Positions 43,831 to 53,351 are shown, numbered from the stretch's first letter. The stretch is 64,000 nt of DNA from Rhodospirillaceae bacterium (GCA_019694335.1 JAIBCD010000007.1:1-64000), one strand, 5' to 3'. Notes: generated from the sequence alone by a model not told the origin. Numbers and translations: made by a program.

Positions 43831-46251
43831 TTAGAACTTCACGCTGGCCTCAAGCCCGACGGTGCGCGGCGGGTTCAAGTTGCCATAGGCGCCGAGGATC
43901 GCGTTGTTGGCGTTCGAGCGGCGATAAACGTGAGCTTCGTTGAACAGGTTACGGCTCCAGAGCGAGATCTTCAGCTCCTGGCCGAGGCTGTTCAGCTGGA
44001 TGCCGGCCAGCGCGATGTTGGCGTTGACCGTGAATCCGGAGTCGGTCAGCACGTTCTCGCTCTGGAAGCTGTACATCGGGTCGGAGTAGTTGGCGTCGAT
44101 GTGGAAGCGCAGCACGCCGGAGTCGGTGATGTCGACCGGCACTTCATAGTCGATGAAGCCCGACACCGCGTTCTCCGGCGTGAACACCACGAACACCTGC
44201 GTCAACGGATTGCCCGGCAGTTGCGGGTTCGGCGTCAGCGGGATGTTGGTGTAGGTGTAGGCGTAGGAGCCACCGAGGGTCAGGCCGGTGATCGGGCGCG
44301 TCGTCAGATCCACTTCGAGACCGCGGATCTTGGAGGTGCCCGGCGCGTTGGCCGTGTCTTCGGTATGCAGGTTGAAGGTCGGGTTGGCGATATTCGTGCC
44401 CGGCAGGGTCGCATTGGTGTCGACGTGGTCGAAGTCGATCTGCGTGCCTTTGCGGGGCATGATGTAGCCGGCCACGTTCAGGCGGACACGGCGGTCGAAC
44501 AGGTCGGTCTTGGCGCCGATTTCGTAGGCGTTGACGGTTTCGGGGCCGAAGGCCGCGAAGTTGCTCGAACGGGCGTTGGCGCCGCCGGCGCGATAGCCGG
44601 TCGAGTAGGTGGCGTAGACGTTGATGTCGTCGGTCAAATCATAGGCGATCGTCGCCTTCGGGTCGAAGCGGCTCTTGTCGAAGTTGAACGGATAGTTCGT
44701 CTTCACGCCCGACACCGTATAGAGGTTGCCGGTCCGCTTATCCTTGGTGATGCGGCCGCCGAGGGTGACGTGCAGATCGTCGGTCGCGTGCCAGGTGGTG
44801 TTGGCGAAAGCGGCGTAGGAATGGGCGTTCGCCCAGCTGGCGCGCTGCAGGAAGCGGTAGCCATAGGCCCAGCCGTTGTTGCCGGAGGTGATGGCGCCAT
44901 TCACGACCGGGCTCGCCACCGTGTAGTTGGCGCCGGTGGCGTCCCACTGCAGCGGGTTCGGGGTCGCCGCCGATTCCCAGGCGCGTTCGGTGAAGTAGTA
45001 AAGGCCGGCCGCGTAATCGACGCTATCGATCGAGCCGACAGCCTGGAACTCCTGGCTGAACTGGGTCTGGTGTAGGTCCGAAAGGCTGTAGCGGCCGAAC
45101 CGGCCGTTGGGAACGAAGGCGGCGCGGTGGGCGGTGGCCGAGCCGTCCCACTGGGCGGTGGTCACGCTGCGCCAGGCGGTCATCGAACGCAGTTCGATCC
45201 AATCGGCGGCATTGTACTTCGCGGTGATCGAGGAGCCGTCGGTTTCGTCGGTGCTGGGCTGCTGCGGAATGCCTACTTCGGCGACCTTCTGGCGGGTATG
45301 GCCGAACACTTTGACCAGCGGCGACAGCGGCGCGATGCAGGTCGGGCAAGCGGTGGTGGTGCCCGGCGTGACCAGCGTGGTGCCGTTATAGGCGCCGACG
45401 ACGCGGCCCAGCGGGTTGTAGTCGATCAGCTGGCTGAAGAACGGGGTGTTCTCGTCCTTCGACGCATCGTGTGTGAACAGGATCGACAGGTCGTCGGTCG
45501 GATCCCACTTGCCGCTGATGCGGCCGCCGACGCGGTGGTAGTAGCCCCAGCCGTATTCGCCCGGCAGCGGGTTGTAGACGGTGGCCTTCTGGTGCTGGAT
45601 CACGCCGTCGAGCTTGACCGCGAATTTGCCGAACGCCGGCAGGTCGAGGTGCAGCTGGCTGTCATAGGCGCCGTAGTTGCCGTAGCTGGCGCTGACCCGG
45701 CCGCCGAATTCGCCGCTCGGGCCCTTGGTGACGATGCTGACCGCGCCGCCTTCGGTGTTGCGGCCGAACAGCGTGCCCTGCGGGCCACGCAGCACTTCGA
45801 TGCGTTCGACGTCGAACAGCGCGGCGTTCAGGCCCTGCTGGCGGCCGAGGTAGATGCCGTCGATATAGACGCCGACGCCCTGGTCACGGGCGGTCTGGTT
45901 GGCGTCGAAGGGAACGATGCCGCGGATGCCGACGGTCAGCGCCGACTGGCGGGCTTCGAAGGTGGCAACGCGCAGTGAAGGCATGCCGTCGGCGAGGTTG
46001 AGCAGGCTCTGCACATGGCGGTCCTGCAGGGCGGTGGGGCTCATCACCGAGATCGCGATCGGGGTTTCCTGCAGGTTGGTTTCCTGCTTGGTCGCGGTGA
46101 CGACGATTTCCTCGATTCCGCCGGCCGGTGCCGCGGATGCGGCGGCCGCAGCGGTCTGGTCCGCCGCGCAGGCCTGGCTCTGCGTGAAAGTGGTGAGTGC
46201 AATCGGCGCGCTAGCGACAAGCAGGAGCTTCTTCAGCTGCTTATGGATCAT
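43831..46251 (-). CDS. TonB-dependent outer-membrane receptor
   Basis: The 806-aa protein has a signal peptide (MIHKQLKKLLLVASAPIALT), a TonB box-like EEIVVTATKQETNLQETP, a plug domain (FDVERIEVLRGPQGTLFGRNTEGGAVSIVTKGP) and a long beta barrel ending in VGLEASVKF, with the terminal phenylalanine used for outer-membrane insertion. It belongs to the large receptor class of sphingomonad-like alphaproteobacteria, often used for siderophores, sugars or aromatic compounds. Nothing in the neighbourhood fixes the substrate; the iron genes bfr and bfd are close but have their own promoter. Confidence 0.92.
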   Translation of the reverse strand: MIHKQLKKLLLVASAPIALTTFTQSQACAADQTAAAAASAAPAGGIEEIVVTATKQETNLQETPIAISVMSPTALQDRHVQSLLNLADGMPSLRVATFEARQSALTVGIRGIVPFDANQTARDQGVGVYIDGIYLGRQQGLNAALFDVERIEVLRGPQGTLFGRNTEGGAVSIVTKGPSGEFGGRVSASYGNYGAYDSQLHLDLPAFGKFAVKLDGVIQHQKATVYNPLPGEYGWGYYHRVGGRISGKWDPTDDLSILFTHDASKDENTPFFSQLIDYNPLGRVVGAYNGTTLVTPGTTTACPTCIAPLSPLVKVFGHTRQKVAEVGIPQQPSTDETDGSSITAKYNAADWIELRSMTAWRSVTTAQWDGSATAHRAAFVPNGRFGRYSLSDLHQTQFSQEFQAVGSIDSVDYAAGLYYFTERAWESAATPNPLQWDATGANYTVASPVVNGAITSGNNGWAYGYRFLQRASWANAHSYAAFANTTWHATDDLHVTLGGRITKDKRTGNLYTVSGVKTNYPFNFDKSRFDPKATIAYDLTDDINVYATYSTGYRAGGANARSSNFAAFGPETVNAYEIGAKTDLFDRRVRLNVAGYIMPRKGTQIDFDHVDTNATLPGTNIANPTFNLHTEDTANAPGTSKIRGLEVDLTTRPITGLTLGGSYAYTYTNIPLTPNPQLPGNPLTQVFVVFTPENAVSGFIDYEVPVDITDSGVLRFHIDANYSDPMYSFQSENVLTDSGFTVNANIALAGIQLNSLGQELKISLWSRNLFNEAHVYRRSNANNAILGAYGNLNPPRTVGLEASVKF

Positions 46252-46711
46252 TTTACCCCCTGGGGATTGATGCTTTGGACCGCAGTGCAGCTTGTGAAAG
46301 GCCGCGGCTGCGTCGGGGGCAACTGATAGTGGCTATCGGCTACAGATCGGCGTCAGTTAGGTTTCAGCTCCATGACAACGCACGCACTGAGCGGCTTCTC
46401 CTCGGCTCGTTGCAGGCCGGACACAGGGAGTGGTCACGATGCGGCAGAGACCGCGTGCGGAGGTTTTCCCGGGCGTCGCGTCGCGAATCGCAGGAAGCGG
46501 GAAGCGCGCGGTCTAAATCAGAAGTGCCGCGAATTATGACAGTGACGATGAAGGTGCTGTTGGGGCACGCGCTATAAATGCTTGAAGCGGCGCGATTTCG
46601 ATTCTGAAAATGTCATAATTGATTCATATAACGCACATAATAGTTTCATTGTTAATCCGCACCATGAAGCGCATCATCACTCCCACAAGTTTTCCAACTG
46701 GGAGGTTCTCG
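46252..46711. other. Intergenic region between TonB receptor and TPR gene
   Basis: About 460 bp, AT-rich from 46560 on. AATTATGACA (46532-46541) and its exact reverse complement TGTCATAATT (46611-46620) lie 79 bp apart and could be a pair of operator sites. No gene is supported. Confidence 0.5.
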
Positions 46712-47071
46712 ATGAAGACGTTTGTGCTGACCTGCGCTCTGGCCGCCGCGCTGAGCGCTCCCGCGCTTGCCGCCGAAGGCGTGGCCTATGACGCGATGAC
46801 CAAGGGCCAGTGGGGCCAGGCCGAAACCTTGCTCCGCCAGGCGCTGGCGCAGAACCCGAACGATCCCAGCCGGCTGCTCAATCTGGCTTTCGTCCTGCAG
46901 AACCAGGGCAAGCAGACGGAAGCGGCCGGGATCTACCAGCAGGTTCTCAAGCTCAACCAGAACCCGCTCGTGGCGGTGGACGATCCTTATGTCCTGTCGC
47001 ACCCGGAGCGCGCCAAGCAGGTCGCCCGGAAGGGCATGGCCGCGATCGAAAAAGACAGCGCCAAGCGCTAA
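46712..47071 (+). CDS. Small exported TPR protein
   Basis: The 119-aa protein starts at MKTFVLTCALAAALSAPALA with GGGAGG upstream, a clear signal peptide, followed by two tetratricopeptide-like repeats: YDAMTKGQWGQAETLLRQALAQNPNDP and LLNLAFVLQNQGKQTEAAGIYQQVLKL. It would be periplasmic and act in protein contact. Partner unknown. A terminator follows directly. Confidence 0.75.
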   Translation: MKTFVLTCALAAALSAPALAAEGVAYDAMTKGQWGQAETLLRQALAQNPNDPSRLLNLAFVLQNQGKQTEAAGIYQQVLKLNQNPLVAVDDPYVLSHPERAKQVARKGMAAIEKDSAKR

Positions 47072-47085
47072 CCGCGCCGTTCCCG

Positions 47086-47117
47086 AAAAGCCCGGGGTCT
47101 TCGGATCCCGGGCTTTT
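47086..47117. terminator. Terminator between convergent genes
   Basis: AAAAGCCCGGG (47086-47096) pairs with CCCGGGCTTTT (47107-47117) and a T run follows on the plus strand; the AAAA at the left end serves the minus strand gene ending at 47127. Confidence 0.85.
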
Positions 47118-47126
47118 TTATTGTGC

Positions 47127-48689
47127 TTAGTCGAAGAACGGCAGGAACGCGGCGTTGAACTTGAGCCGCGCTGCGTCGCCGCAGCGGTCGATGTCGTCCT
47201 CGCAGCCCTGGAACACCTCGCGCTGGCGCAGCGAGAACTGATCGAGGGTGAACCCGAACCGCTCCAGCGCCGCCGGCATCAGCATCACCGCGTCGAGCGG
47301 GCGTTCCATATGTCCGGCTGGGCCGGCGCAGGTGAAGTTGATGCAGCGCAGGTCGTAGTCCGCCAGGAAACGCGGCAGGCCTTCGGGCAGGAACCGCGCG
47401 GTGAACTCGGGATGATGGTCGCCGAAGGCGACGACCCCAGCCTTGCGCCCGCGCGCGGCGACCTTACCGAGGAAGTCCTGATAGGCGCGGTCGCTGTCCT
47501 CGAAGCGCCCGAGGTAATCGGAGAGCGGATCCTTCACGTCGTGCGGACCGTGCTGGTTGATGGTCAGCATGACCGCGACGAACGGGCCGGGATTCAGGGC
47601 CTTGAGCTTGTCCAGCATCGCCTGATAGAGCCGGGAATCGGGCGATTTCCAGTTCCAGCCGTTGCTCACGCCCAGGGATACCGGATCGTAGAACTCGTCG
47701 GCGCCGATCGAAGCATAGAACGGCTGCGCGTTGATGAACGACCCGGGCACCGGATAGAACACCATGACGCGGTAGCCCAGCTTCTTGAGCTCGGTGAAAA
47801 TCGAACGTTTGATGCGGCCGGGCAGCTGCTGGAACACGTACAGCCCGTCGCTGCCGAATTCCTGCGGGCGCATCTGGATCGCGACCGAGAATTCCGTGCG
47901 CCATGTGCCGCCGGCAAAGGTGTGCACACGGAACGCGCCGCCCATGTCGCTGTCCTTGGCGAACAGGGCCTTGGGCGCGTAACCGGGGCGCAGGCGCGCC
48001 GGATTGAAGGTCGATTCCTGCAGCACCAGGAACAGGTCGGGAAGTCCGCCTGCGGGCGCACCGAATCCCGAATCGGCGACCGGCGCCGGCGCCGGCGCCG
48101 GCGTTTCCGCCACTTGCAGGCTCGGCGGCGGTACCTGGGTGGAGCGCAGCAACGTCACCAGGGTCGGGTCGCTGTTGGCGGGATCCCACATATCGACGCT
48201 TTGGCGCCCGGTGAACAGCGTCGCCATGCCATAGATCGCCACCGCGGTCATCCCGACCGCGGCGGCCCGCTCGAACCCGGTGAAGGGGCCGCGGCCGCGC
48301 AGGAGCGCACGCAGATAAAGCACGGTCAGGACCGCGAACAGCACCAGGCCCGAAGCGATGCGCCAGTCGTTGTAGGCCAGCATCAGGACGTTGGAGCGCA
48401 GGAACAGGTGGTCGTAGGCCACCAGCGGCATGCCGACCAGGCGGAACTTGACCACGCTGACCAGCAGCAGAAGGAGCGCGGGCAGTAGCGACAAAGCTAG
48501 GAGTGTCAGCGGCCGTTTACCGCGCCCGCAGCCCAGCAGCAGGAACGGGAACGCGAGCAGGCAGACGTTGGGGTCGCGGAAGACAAGGGAGTAGGTGACG
48601 GCGGCGCTGATCGCGAAGACCGCAACGGCACGCCCGGCGTCCAATGTGCGCGCCGGGCCCACCGGGCTTGTCAGCACGAATATCTCCAC
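47127..48689 (-). CDS. Membrane-anchored sulfatase-fold protein (phosphoglycerol-transferase-like)
   Basis: The 520-aa protein has an N-terminal half with about five membrane helices and a C-terminal alkaline-phosphatase/sulfatase domain: LPDLFLVLQESTFNPARL (metal-site Glu-Ser-Thr), GGTWRTEFSV, MLTINQHGPHDVKDP and VAFGDHHPEF. The layout is that of LTA-synthase and periplasmic glucan or lipid phosphoglycerol/phosphoethanolamine transferases. The metal-binding and nucleophile residues (E-S-T) appear intact. The gene upstream overlaps its start by 19 nt. Substrate unknown. Confidence 0.8.
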   Translation of the reverse strand: MEIFVLTSPVGPARTLDAGRAVAVFAISAAVTYSLVFRDPNVCLLAFPFLLLGCGRGKRPLTLLALSLLPALLLLLVSVVKFRLVGMPLVAYDHLFLRSNVLMLAYNDWRIASGLVLFAVLTVLYLRALLRGRGPFTGFERAAAVGMTAVAIYGMATLFTGRQSVDMWDPANSDPTLVTLLRSTQVPPPSLQVAETPAPAPAPVADSGFGAPAGGLPDLFLVLQESTFNPARLRPGYAPKALFAKDSDMGGAFRVHTFAGGTWRTEFSVAIQMRPQEFGSDGLYVFQQLPGRIKRSIFTELKKLGYRVMVFYPVPGSFINAQPFYASIGADEFYDPVSLGVSNGWNWKSPDSRLYQAMLDKLKALNPGPFVAVMLTINQHGPHDVKDPLSDYLGRFEDSDRAYQDFLGKVAARGRKAGVVAFGDHHPEFTARFLPEGLPRFLADYDLRCINFTCAGPAGHMERPLDAVMLMPAALERFGFTLDQFSLRQREVFQGCEDDIDRCGDAARLKFNAAFLPFFD

Positions 48690-49231
48690 ACGAAAGCCGG
48701 CGGGATGTTCAGGAATTCGAGCCCGGCCATCTCGCTGTTCGGGAAAATCCCGGCGAGGGGATCGTGCGGAAAATAAGTGTAGGTGACCAGTTCACGGATC
48801 ATGCCCGCCTTGTGCGCGCGGACGATGGCGCCGCGCAGGCGGTCGAACTGCGGATTGTTGACGCTCGGGATGCTGCTCACCACCACCGTCGGCGTGCTCA
48901 ATTGGGTCAGCACGGGGATCGCGCAGCTGTCGAGGATGGTGCGGTCGGGGAATGCGGCGCGCAGGGCATGGAAGCGCTTCTCATCCCGTTCGATGCTGAC
49001 GGTGGACGCAGGCAGCACACGCGTGACGGAACCATAGCCCGCGCCCAGCTCCACGACCGGTAGCGACGTGTCGGCGATGGCGTTCTTCATGCGGCGCGCG
49101 AGCCACTGCGAGGACTCGCACACGGCGCCGATGCTGGCGGCGGAGGCGATGAGAGAGGAAAGTTCCGCGATCTGCCTGCCGGAACGGCCAACGCCGGCGC
49201 GCAACATCGCGAGTGCTCCCGAATAACTCAC
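48671..49231 (-). CDS. SAM-dependent methyltransferase (phospholipid N-methyltransferase-like)
   Basis: The 186-aa protein has a class I methyltransferase fold: VVELGAGYGSVTRVL is the SAM glycine loop, TVSIERDEKRFHALRAAFP the second strand, and VVVSSIPSVNNP takes the place of the catalytic SIP-like motif seen in PmtA phospholipid methyltransferases and KsgA relatives. Size is that of PmtA. It overlaps the sulfatase-fold gene, so the two may act on the same membrane lipid. Substrate is inferred only. Confidence 0.72.
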   Translation of the reverse strand: MSYSGALAMLRAGVGRSGRQIAELSSLIASAASIGAVCESSQWLARRMKNAIADTSLPVVELGAGYGSVTRVLPASTVSIERDEKRFHALRAAFPDRTILDSCAIPVLTQLSTPTVVVSSIPSVNNPQFDRLRGAIVRAHKAGMIRELVTYTYFPHDPLAGIFPNSEMAGLEFLNIPPAFVWRYSC

Positions 49232-49497
49232 AGCCAGACTCCTCCCCGAGAAATTTCATGTTAGCGCAACGGATCAGTCATGTAACCGTCATCGCGTGGC
49301 TAATCAATTGCAAATCAAAGGCTTAATTGTGGCAGCGACTCGGGCCTCCGGGGTGTCCGTCCGGGCGTTTCGCGCGGCCCGCCAGGGCTCGCAAGAGCGG
49401 CTTCCGGGCGGTTTGGGGGGGTCTGTTTGGCCCCTGGGCGGGGGGAGGGAACCAGCTATAGTGACCGCCTCAACGTTAAATTGAGGAGGGAACATTC
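49232..49497. other. Intergenic region between divergent genes
   Basis: About 265 bp of promoter DNA between the methyltransferase and the NHL-repeat gene. No operator or hairpin stands out apart from a G-rich patch near 49415-49450. Confidence 0.4.
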
Positions 49498-50571
49498 ATG
49501 CGTGCCGTGCGGCTTTCCGCTTTTGTCATGCTTGCTGCCTTGTCGGCGGCCCCAGCCTTCGCCCCGTCGGCCTTTGCCCAGGCCGCCCCCGCGGCCCCTG
49601 CTGCCGCCGCCGACCCTGTAACCGCCGGATCCCGCGCCGTCATGCAGGAGCGCAAGCTTCCGCCCGACGAGCAGGCGGATTCCGACGGCCTGCGCGCCCT
49701 GGCGAAAATGACCCCGGCCCTGCCCATGGAGAAGGTGCTGATCAAGGTCGACGCACCCTTCGCCATCTCGCCGGTTTCGGCCATGGCCCAGGATAAGGCC
49801 GGCAACATCTATCTCTTCCACCGCCCCGAAGACCGCAACATCGACCCGGTGGTGGTGCTGGACCCGAAGGGCAAATACATCCGCTCGTTCGGCAAGGGCA
49901 TCTTCACCATCCCGCACGGCATCCGCATCGACCCGCAAGGCAACGTGTGGACCATCGACGCCAACAAATCGATGATCGTGAAATTCTCGCCGGACGGTAA
50001 GAAACTGCTGCAGATCGACGTCGGCGATATCCCCGATGCGACCCGCCCGTTCTGCGGCGCCACCGACGTGACTTTCGCCCCCAACGGCCACATTTATGCG
50101 TCCGACGGTTACTGCAACGGCCGCTACATCGAGTATGACGCCGCCGGCAAGAAAGTCCGTCAGTGGGGCTCGAAGGGCAAAGGCGACGGCGAGTTCAACC
50201 TGGTCCACGACATTTCGCTGTCCGCCGATAACATCCTGTATGTCGCCGACCGCGAAAGCGGCCGCGTGCAGTGGTTCGACACCGAAGGCAAGTTCCTCGG
50301 CAAAAAGCACTTCGGCGGACAGCTGTTCAGCGCCGCGGTGGGACCGGACGGCATGATCTATGTCGGCACCCACGCCAAGGGCATCGGCTATGACAAGGAC
50401 AGCTTCATCTTCAAGTTCAACCCGAAGACCGGCCAGGTGCTCGGCAAGCTGGAAGCCTTCGCCCACCAGATGACGATCGGCGCCGACGGCACGGTGCTGC
50501 CCGGCCCGGTGACGGTGAAGGTCAGCTCCGATCCGGGCGACTACATCATGGTGTTCCGCACCAAGAAGTAG
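49498..50571 (+). CDS. Exported NHL-repeat beta-propeller protein
   Basis: The 357-aa protein has a signal peptide (MRAVRLSAFVMLAALSAAPAFA) and about six NHL-type blades, such as AMAQDKAGNIYLFHRPEDRN, IRIDPQGNVWTIDANKSMIVKF and ISLSADNILYVADRESGRVQWF. It resembles the propeller of peptidyl-amidating lyases and many uncharacterised periplasmic proteins. No catalytic set is certain. GGAGGG precedes the ATG. It stands alone with its own terminator. Confidence 0.8.
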   Translation: MRAVRLSAFVMLAALSAAPAFAPSAFAQAAPAAPAAAADPVTAGSRAVMQERKLPPDEQADSDGLRALAKMTPALPMEKVLIKVDAPFAISPVSAMAQDKAGNIYLFHRPEDRNIDPVVVLDPKGKYIRSFGKGIFTIPHGIRIDPQGNVWTIDANKSMIVKFSPDGKKLLQIDVGDIPDATRPFCGATDVTFAPNGHIYASDGYCNGRYIEYDAAGKKVRQWGSKGKGDGEFNLVHDISLSADNILYVADRESGRVQWFDTEGKFLGKKHFGGQLFSAAVGPDGMIYVGTHAKGIGYDKDSFIFKFNPKTGQVLGKLEAFAHQMTIGADGTVLPGPVTVKVSSDPGDYIMVFRTKK

Positions 50572-50602
50572 TCTTCAAGAAATAGTCCGGGAGTATTTGA
50601 AC

Positions 50603-50634
50603 CGGCCGGTGCGAATAACGCACCGGCCGTTTTT
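50603..50634 (+). terminator. Terminator of the NHL gene
   Basis: CGGCCGGTGCG (50603-50613) pairs with CGCACCGGCCG (50619-50629), followed by TTTTT. It overlaps the last bases of the convergent FMN-reductase gene. Confidence 0.88.
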
Positions 50635-51184
50635 ATTTCGTGGCGTAGGCGGCGAAGCCCGCCAGGTATTCGCGCAAGGCCTCGCGGGTCTTGTCGTCGA
50701 CCAGCGCGCCCGAAGCATCGAACACCGATCCCGCGCGCGACACCATCAAGCGTCCGTCGCTCCACAGGTGCGCGCCGAGAGTCCGCAGCACCGGGAGCCA
50801 GGCATTTTGACTTAGGATGGTGCCGAAGCCGCCCGGCGATGCGCCGATCACCGCCACCGGCTTGCCGCCGAATACCCGGGCGATATCGGCGGGCGGCCGC
50901 GACAACCAATCGATGGCGTTCTTGAACACACCCGGGATCGAATTGTTGTACTCGGGCGTGACCAGCAGCAACCCGTCGGCGCTGGCGATGGCGTCCTTGA
51001 GCGCCAGCACTGCGGCCGGGAGGCCGTGCGCGGCATCCTCATCGCCGTCATAGAGCGGAATGCCGTGGATAGTGTGTGCCGCCAGCGTGGCACCTTCCGG
51101 CATCAGCCCGACGGCTGCGCGCAGCAGGGATGTGTTGAACGAGCCTTTGCGCAGGCTGCCCGAAATTCCGACGATATTGACCAT
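50633..51184 (-). CDS. NAD(P)H-dependent FMN reductase
   Basis: This 183-aa flavodoxin-like protein has the FMN phosphate loop GISGSLRKGSFNTSLLRAA and the flavin-edge motif TPEYNNSIPGVFKNAIDWLSRP, followed by GKPVAVIGASPGGFGT. This is the ChrR/ArsH/SsuE-type reductase family, which reduces quinones, chromate or flavin. Cytoplasmic; no partner oxygenase is next to it. Confidence 0.92.
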   Translation of the reverse strand: MVNIVGISGSLRKGSFNTSLLRAAVGLMPEGATLAAHTIHGIPLYDGDEDAAHGLPAAVLALKDAIASADGLLLVTPEYNNSIPGVFKNAIDWLSRPPADIARVFGGKPVAVIGASPGGFGTILSQNAWLPVLRTLGAHLWSDGRLMVSRAGSVFDASGALVDDKTREALREYLAGFAAYATK

Positions 51185-51317
51185 GTTTCCGCTCCTCGTT
51201 CCCGCGGCATGGTATCACACCGGTAAATTTCCCTTCCTCCAATTCCCGTTCCTATGCCTTGACGCCTCCGCCGCCGGGGCCGAAGGTTGAGCGCGTCGTC
51301 GCCAAAAGGGGCCCGCC

Positions 51318-51818
51318 ATGATCCTTGGTATGTCGTTGCCGGTCTTCACCGCGTTTCATGTGATCATCAGCCTGGCAGCCCTGGTCGCGGGTTTCCCGCT
51401 GGTCGCGGGGTTCCTCAAGAGCCGGGACTATAAGTATGTCACCTCGTCGTTCCTGGCCCTGACCACCGCCACCAGTGTCACGGGCTTCCTGTTTCCCGCG
51501 ACGCAGCTGCTGCCGTCGCATATCACCGGGATCGTCTCGTTGTTGGTTCTCGCGGTGGCGGGCGCCGCCATGGGCTTTTTCGAATGCCGCGGTTTCTGGC
51601 GTAAGGTTTACGTCGTGGGGGCCATCATCGCGTTCTACCTGAACGCCTTCGCGGCGGTGGTGCAGGCGTTCCTCAAGGTGCCGGCCTTGAACGCGCTCGC
51701 GCCCACGGGGACGGAGCCGCCGTTCCTGGTGGCCCAGGTGGCGGTGCTGATCGCCTTCGTGGCCGTGGGGGTCGTGGCCGTGAAGCGCATCCACCCCATC
51801 GCTCCCGGCGTGGCCTGA
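51318..51818 (+). CDS. Four-helix membrane protein of unknown function
   Basis: The 166-aa protein begins MILGMSLPVFTAFHVIISLAALVAGF with AAGGGG upstream and has four hydrophobic helices; later ones include GIVSLLVLAVAGAAMGFF and VYVVGAIIAFYLNAFAAVVQAFL. Short loops carry no metal or redox motif. It resembles small DoxX- or DUF-type membrane proteins, but I cannot name a family. Promoter appears independent. Confidence 0.65.
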   Translation: MILGMSLPVFTAFHVIISLAALVAGFPLVAGFLKSRDYKYVTSSFLALTTATSVTGFLFPATQLLPSHITGIVSLLVLAVAGAAMGFFECRGFWRKVYVVGAIIAFYLNAFAAVVQAFLKVPALNALAPTGTEPPFLVAQVAVLIAFVAVGVVAVKRIHPIAPGVA

Positions 51819-51942
51819 GACCGGCAGGCCGCTAGCCGCGAACCGTTCGTCGATCGCTTCTCTGAGGCGGCGGAAGCGGCGGTTGCGCTCCAGCCGCCGG
51901 GGGTGGTATCGCCCTGGAGAGAGACCGAAAAGACCGAGGATC

Positions 51943-53097
51943 ATGACCTCCGACGACCGCCCGACCATCCTGTGCGTCACCAGCGAGCAATTCAATCGCG
52001 ACGTGGAAGCGCTGCGGCTGCACGGGACGCGCTACAAATACGAGTTCATATCCAACAAATTCCTGACCGACACGCAGCGGGCCTGGGTGCCAGAGAAACT
52101 TCAGATCCAGGGTTTCTATGTCAACGAACACGGTCCCGACGTCGATGAGGCCTGGGCCAAGTCGAAAGCCCTGGGGTACGAAGCCATCGCCTTCCACCGC
52201 ATGCAGGGCGCCAATGTCGTCGGCGTGATGTGCGGCAACTTCGACTACTGGCAGGAAGAAGGCCTGAGACTCGCCTGCCAGAAAATGGACCTGCCGTACC
52301 TGGTGCTGATGCGCGAACACGATCTCACCAATATCCGGCGCCACAACGCCGATATCAGCTGGGGTAAGATGGAGCGCATCCCGGCGTTCACCGGAATGGC
52401 GACGGCCGGTCCGATGACCACGGATCTCATGGCTGAATGCGGCTGGTTCGACATGACCAAGATCCGCAATACCGGATGGCCGCGCCATGACGTGTGGCGA
52501 CGGCCGGTAAGCCCGGTGACCGAACGCCCGCCAGTGGTGTTCATGTCGTACCTCAAGGGTTATGGCGCCACCCAGCATTTCCTCGACGTGCTTCTGCCGC
52601 TGGCGTCCGAACTGCAGGACGAGTTCCCCGGCACGCCGATGGTCCTCAAGGCGAAACACTGGCAAGAGCAGGAGCAGCTTCAGGAATACGTGACCCGGCA
52701 AAAGCTCAACATCACGGTCATGGACGTGCTGAACCTGCCGTCCCTGGTCGCCACGGCGCGCGCGGTGGTCGGCCTCAATTCCGCGGTCCTGTTCGAATGC
52801 CTGCTGGCGCCCGTGCCCATCCTCATTCCGCGATGGGGCGAGGCGGGAACGGTGTCACCCGACGTGCAGGCGCCGTCGCCGGCAGATTCGGCCCTGCGCG
52901 GCCACATGCGGTTCGTGGAGAGCCGCGAGGAGATGAAGCAAACGCTCACGCACCTGATCACGGCGGATGCCCCCCCGGTATTGAACATGGATGAGCGGCT
53001 CGACCTGTTCGGGCGCTACTTCACCTATACGCGCGACCGCACCTGCGTGGAGCGCGTGGAAGACTTCATCGACGAATTCGTGGGCACGAAGCGCTAG
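51943..53097 (+). CDS. GT-B-like protein, possible glycosyl or polymer transferase
   Basis: The 384-aa soluble protein starts MTSDDRPTILCVTSEQFNRD. The second half has a GT-B-like pattern: PPVVFMSYLKGYGATQHFLDVLLPLASEL, TPMVLKAKHW, then LPSLVATARAVVGLNSAVLFECLLAPVPILIPRWGEAG, which recalls the sugar-nucleotide-binding half of CDP-glycerol transferases and capsule proteins. No membrane helix or signal. Family assignment is uncertain. It ends 4 nt inside the stop of the GIY-YIG gene. Confidence 0.55.
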   Translation: MTSDDRPTILCVTSEQFNRDVEALRLHGTRYKYEFISNKFLTDTQRAWVPEKLQIQGFYVNEHGPDVDEAWAKSKALGYEAIAFHRMQGANVVGVMCGNFDYWQEEGLRLACQKMDLPYLVLMREHDLTNIRRHNADISWGKMERIPAFTGMATAGPMTTDLMAECGWFDMTKIRNTGWPRHDVWRRPVSPVTERPPVVFMSYLKGYGATQHFLDVLLPLASELQDEFPGTPMVLKAKHWQEQEQLQEYVTRQKLNITVMDVLNLPSLVATARAVVGLNSAVLFECLLAPVPILIPRWGEAGTVSPDVQAPSPADSALRGHMRFVESREEMKQTLTHLITADAPPVLNMDERLDLFGRYFTYTRDRTCVERVEDFIDEFVGTKR

Positions 53098-53351
53098 CGG
53101 CCAAGCGTGGTCGCGGCCAGTTGCTTGCGGAAGGCGCGGTCGCGCTTCAGGTGCCACTCCCGGCTCATGGCGGCGCCGCGGCCGGCATGCTTCTCGGCGT
53201 AGAGCAGGAACCATATCCGCCCGCGCGTCGATTTGGCGCCGCTGCCGTTGTTGTGGGCGGTCAGGCGTTTGTCGAGGTCGTCGGTCCAGCCGACATAGGT
53301 GCGGCAGGTTTTTCCCGCGAAACTGCCCAGCACATAAACGAAGGCGCTCAT
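53094..53351 (-). CDS. GIY-YIG endonuclease-like small protein
   Basis: The 85-aa protein (MSAFVYVLGSFAGKTCRTYVGWTDDLDKRLTAHN is split here as VYVLGS and TYVGWTDDLDKRLTAHN) has the Y-V-L / Y-V-G form of the UvrC-like GIY-YIG domain, with Arg in the helix after it, Lys in GAKSTRGRIW and Glu in REWHLK. These YhbQ/UPF0213-type proteins are stand-alone. Cellular role is unclear. Its start overlaps the glutathione peroxidase stop (ATGA). Confidence 0.85.
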   Translation of the reverse strand: MSAFVYVLGSFAGKTCRTYVGWTDDLDKRLTAHNNGSGAKSTRGRIWFLLYAEKHAGRGAAMSREWHLKRDRAFRKQLAATTLGR

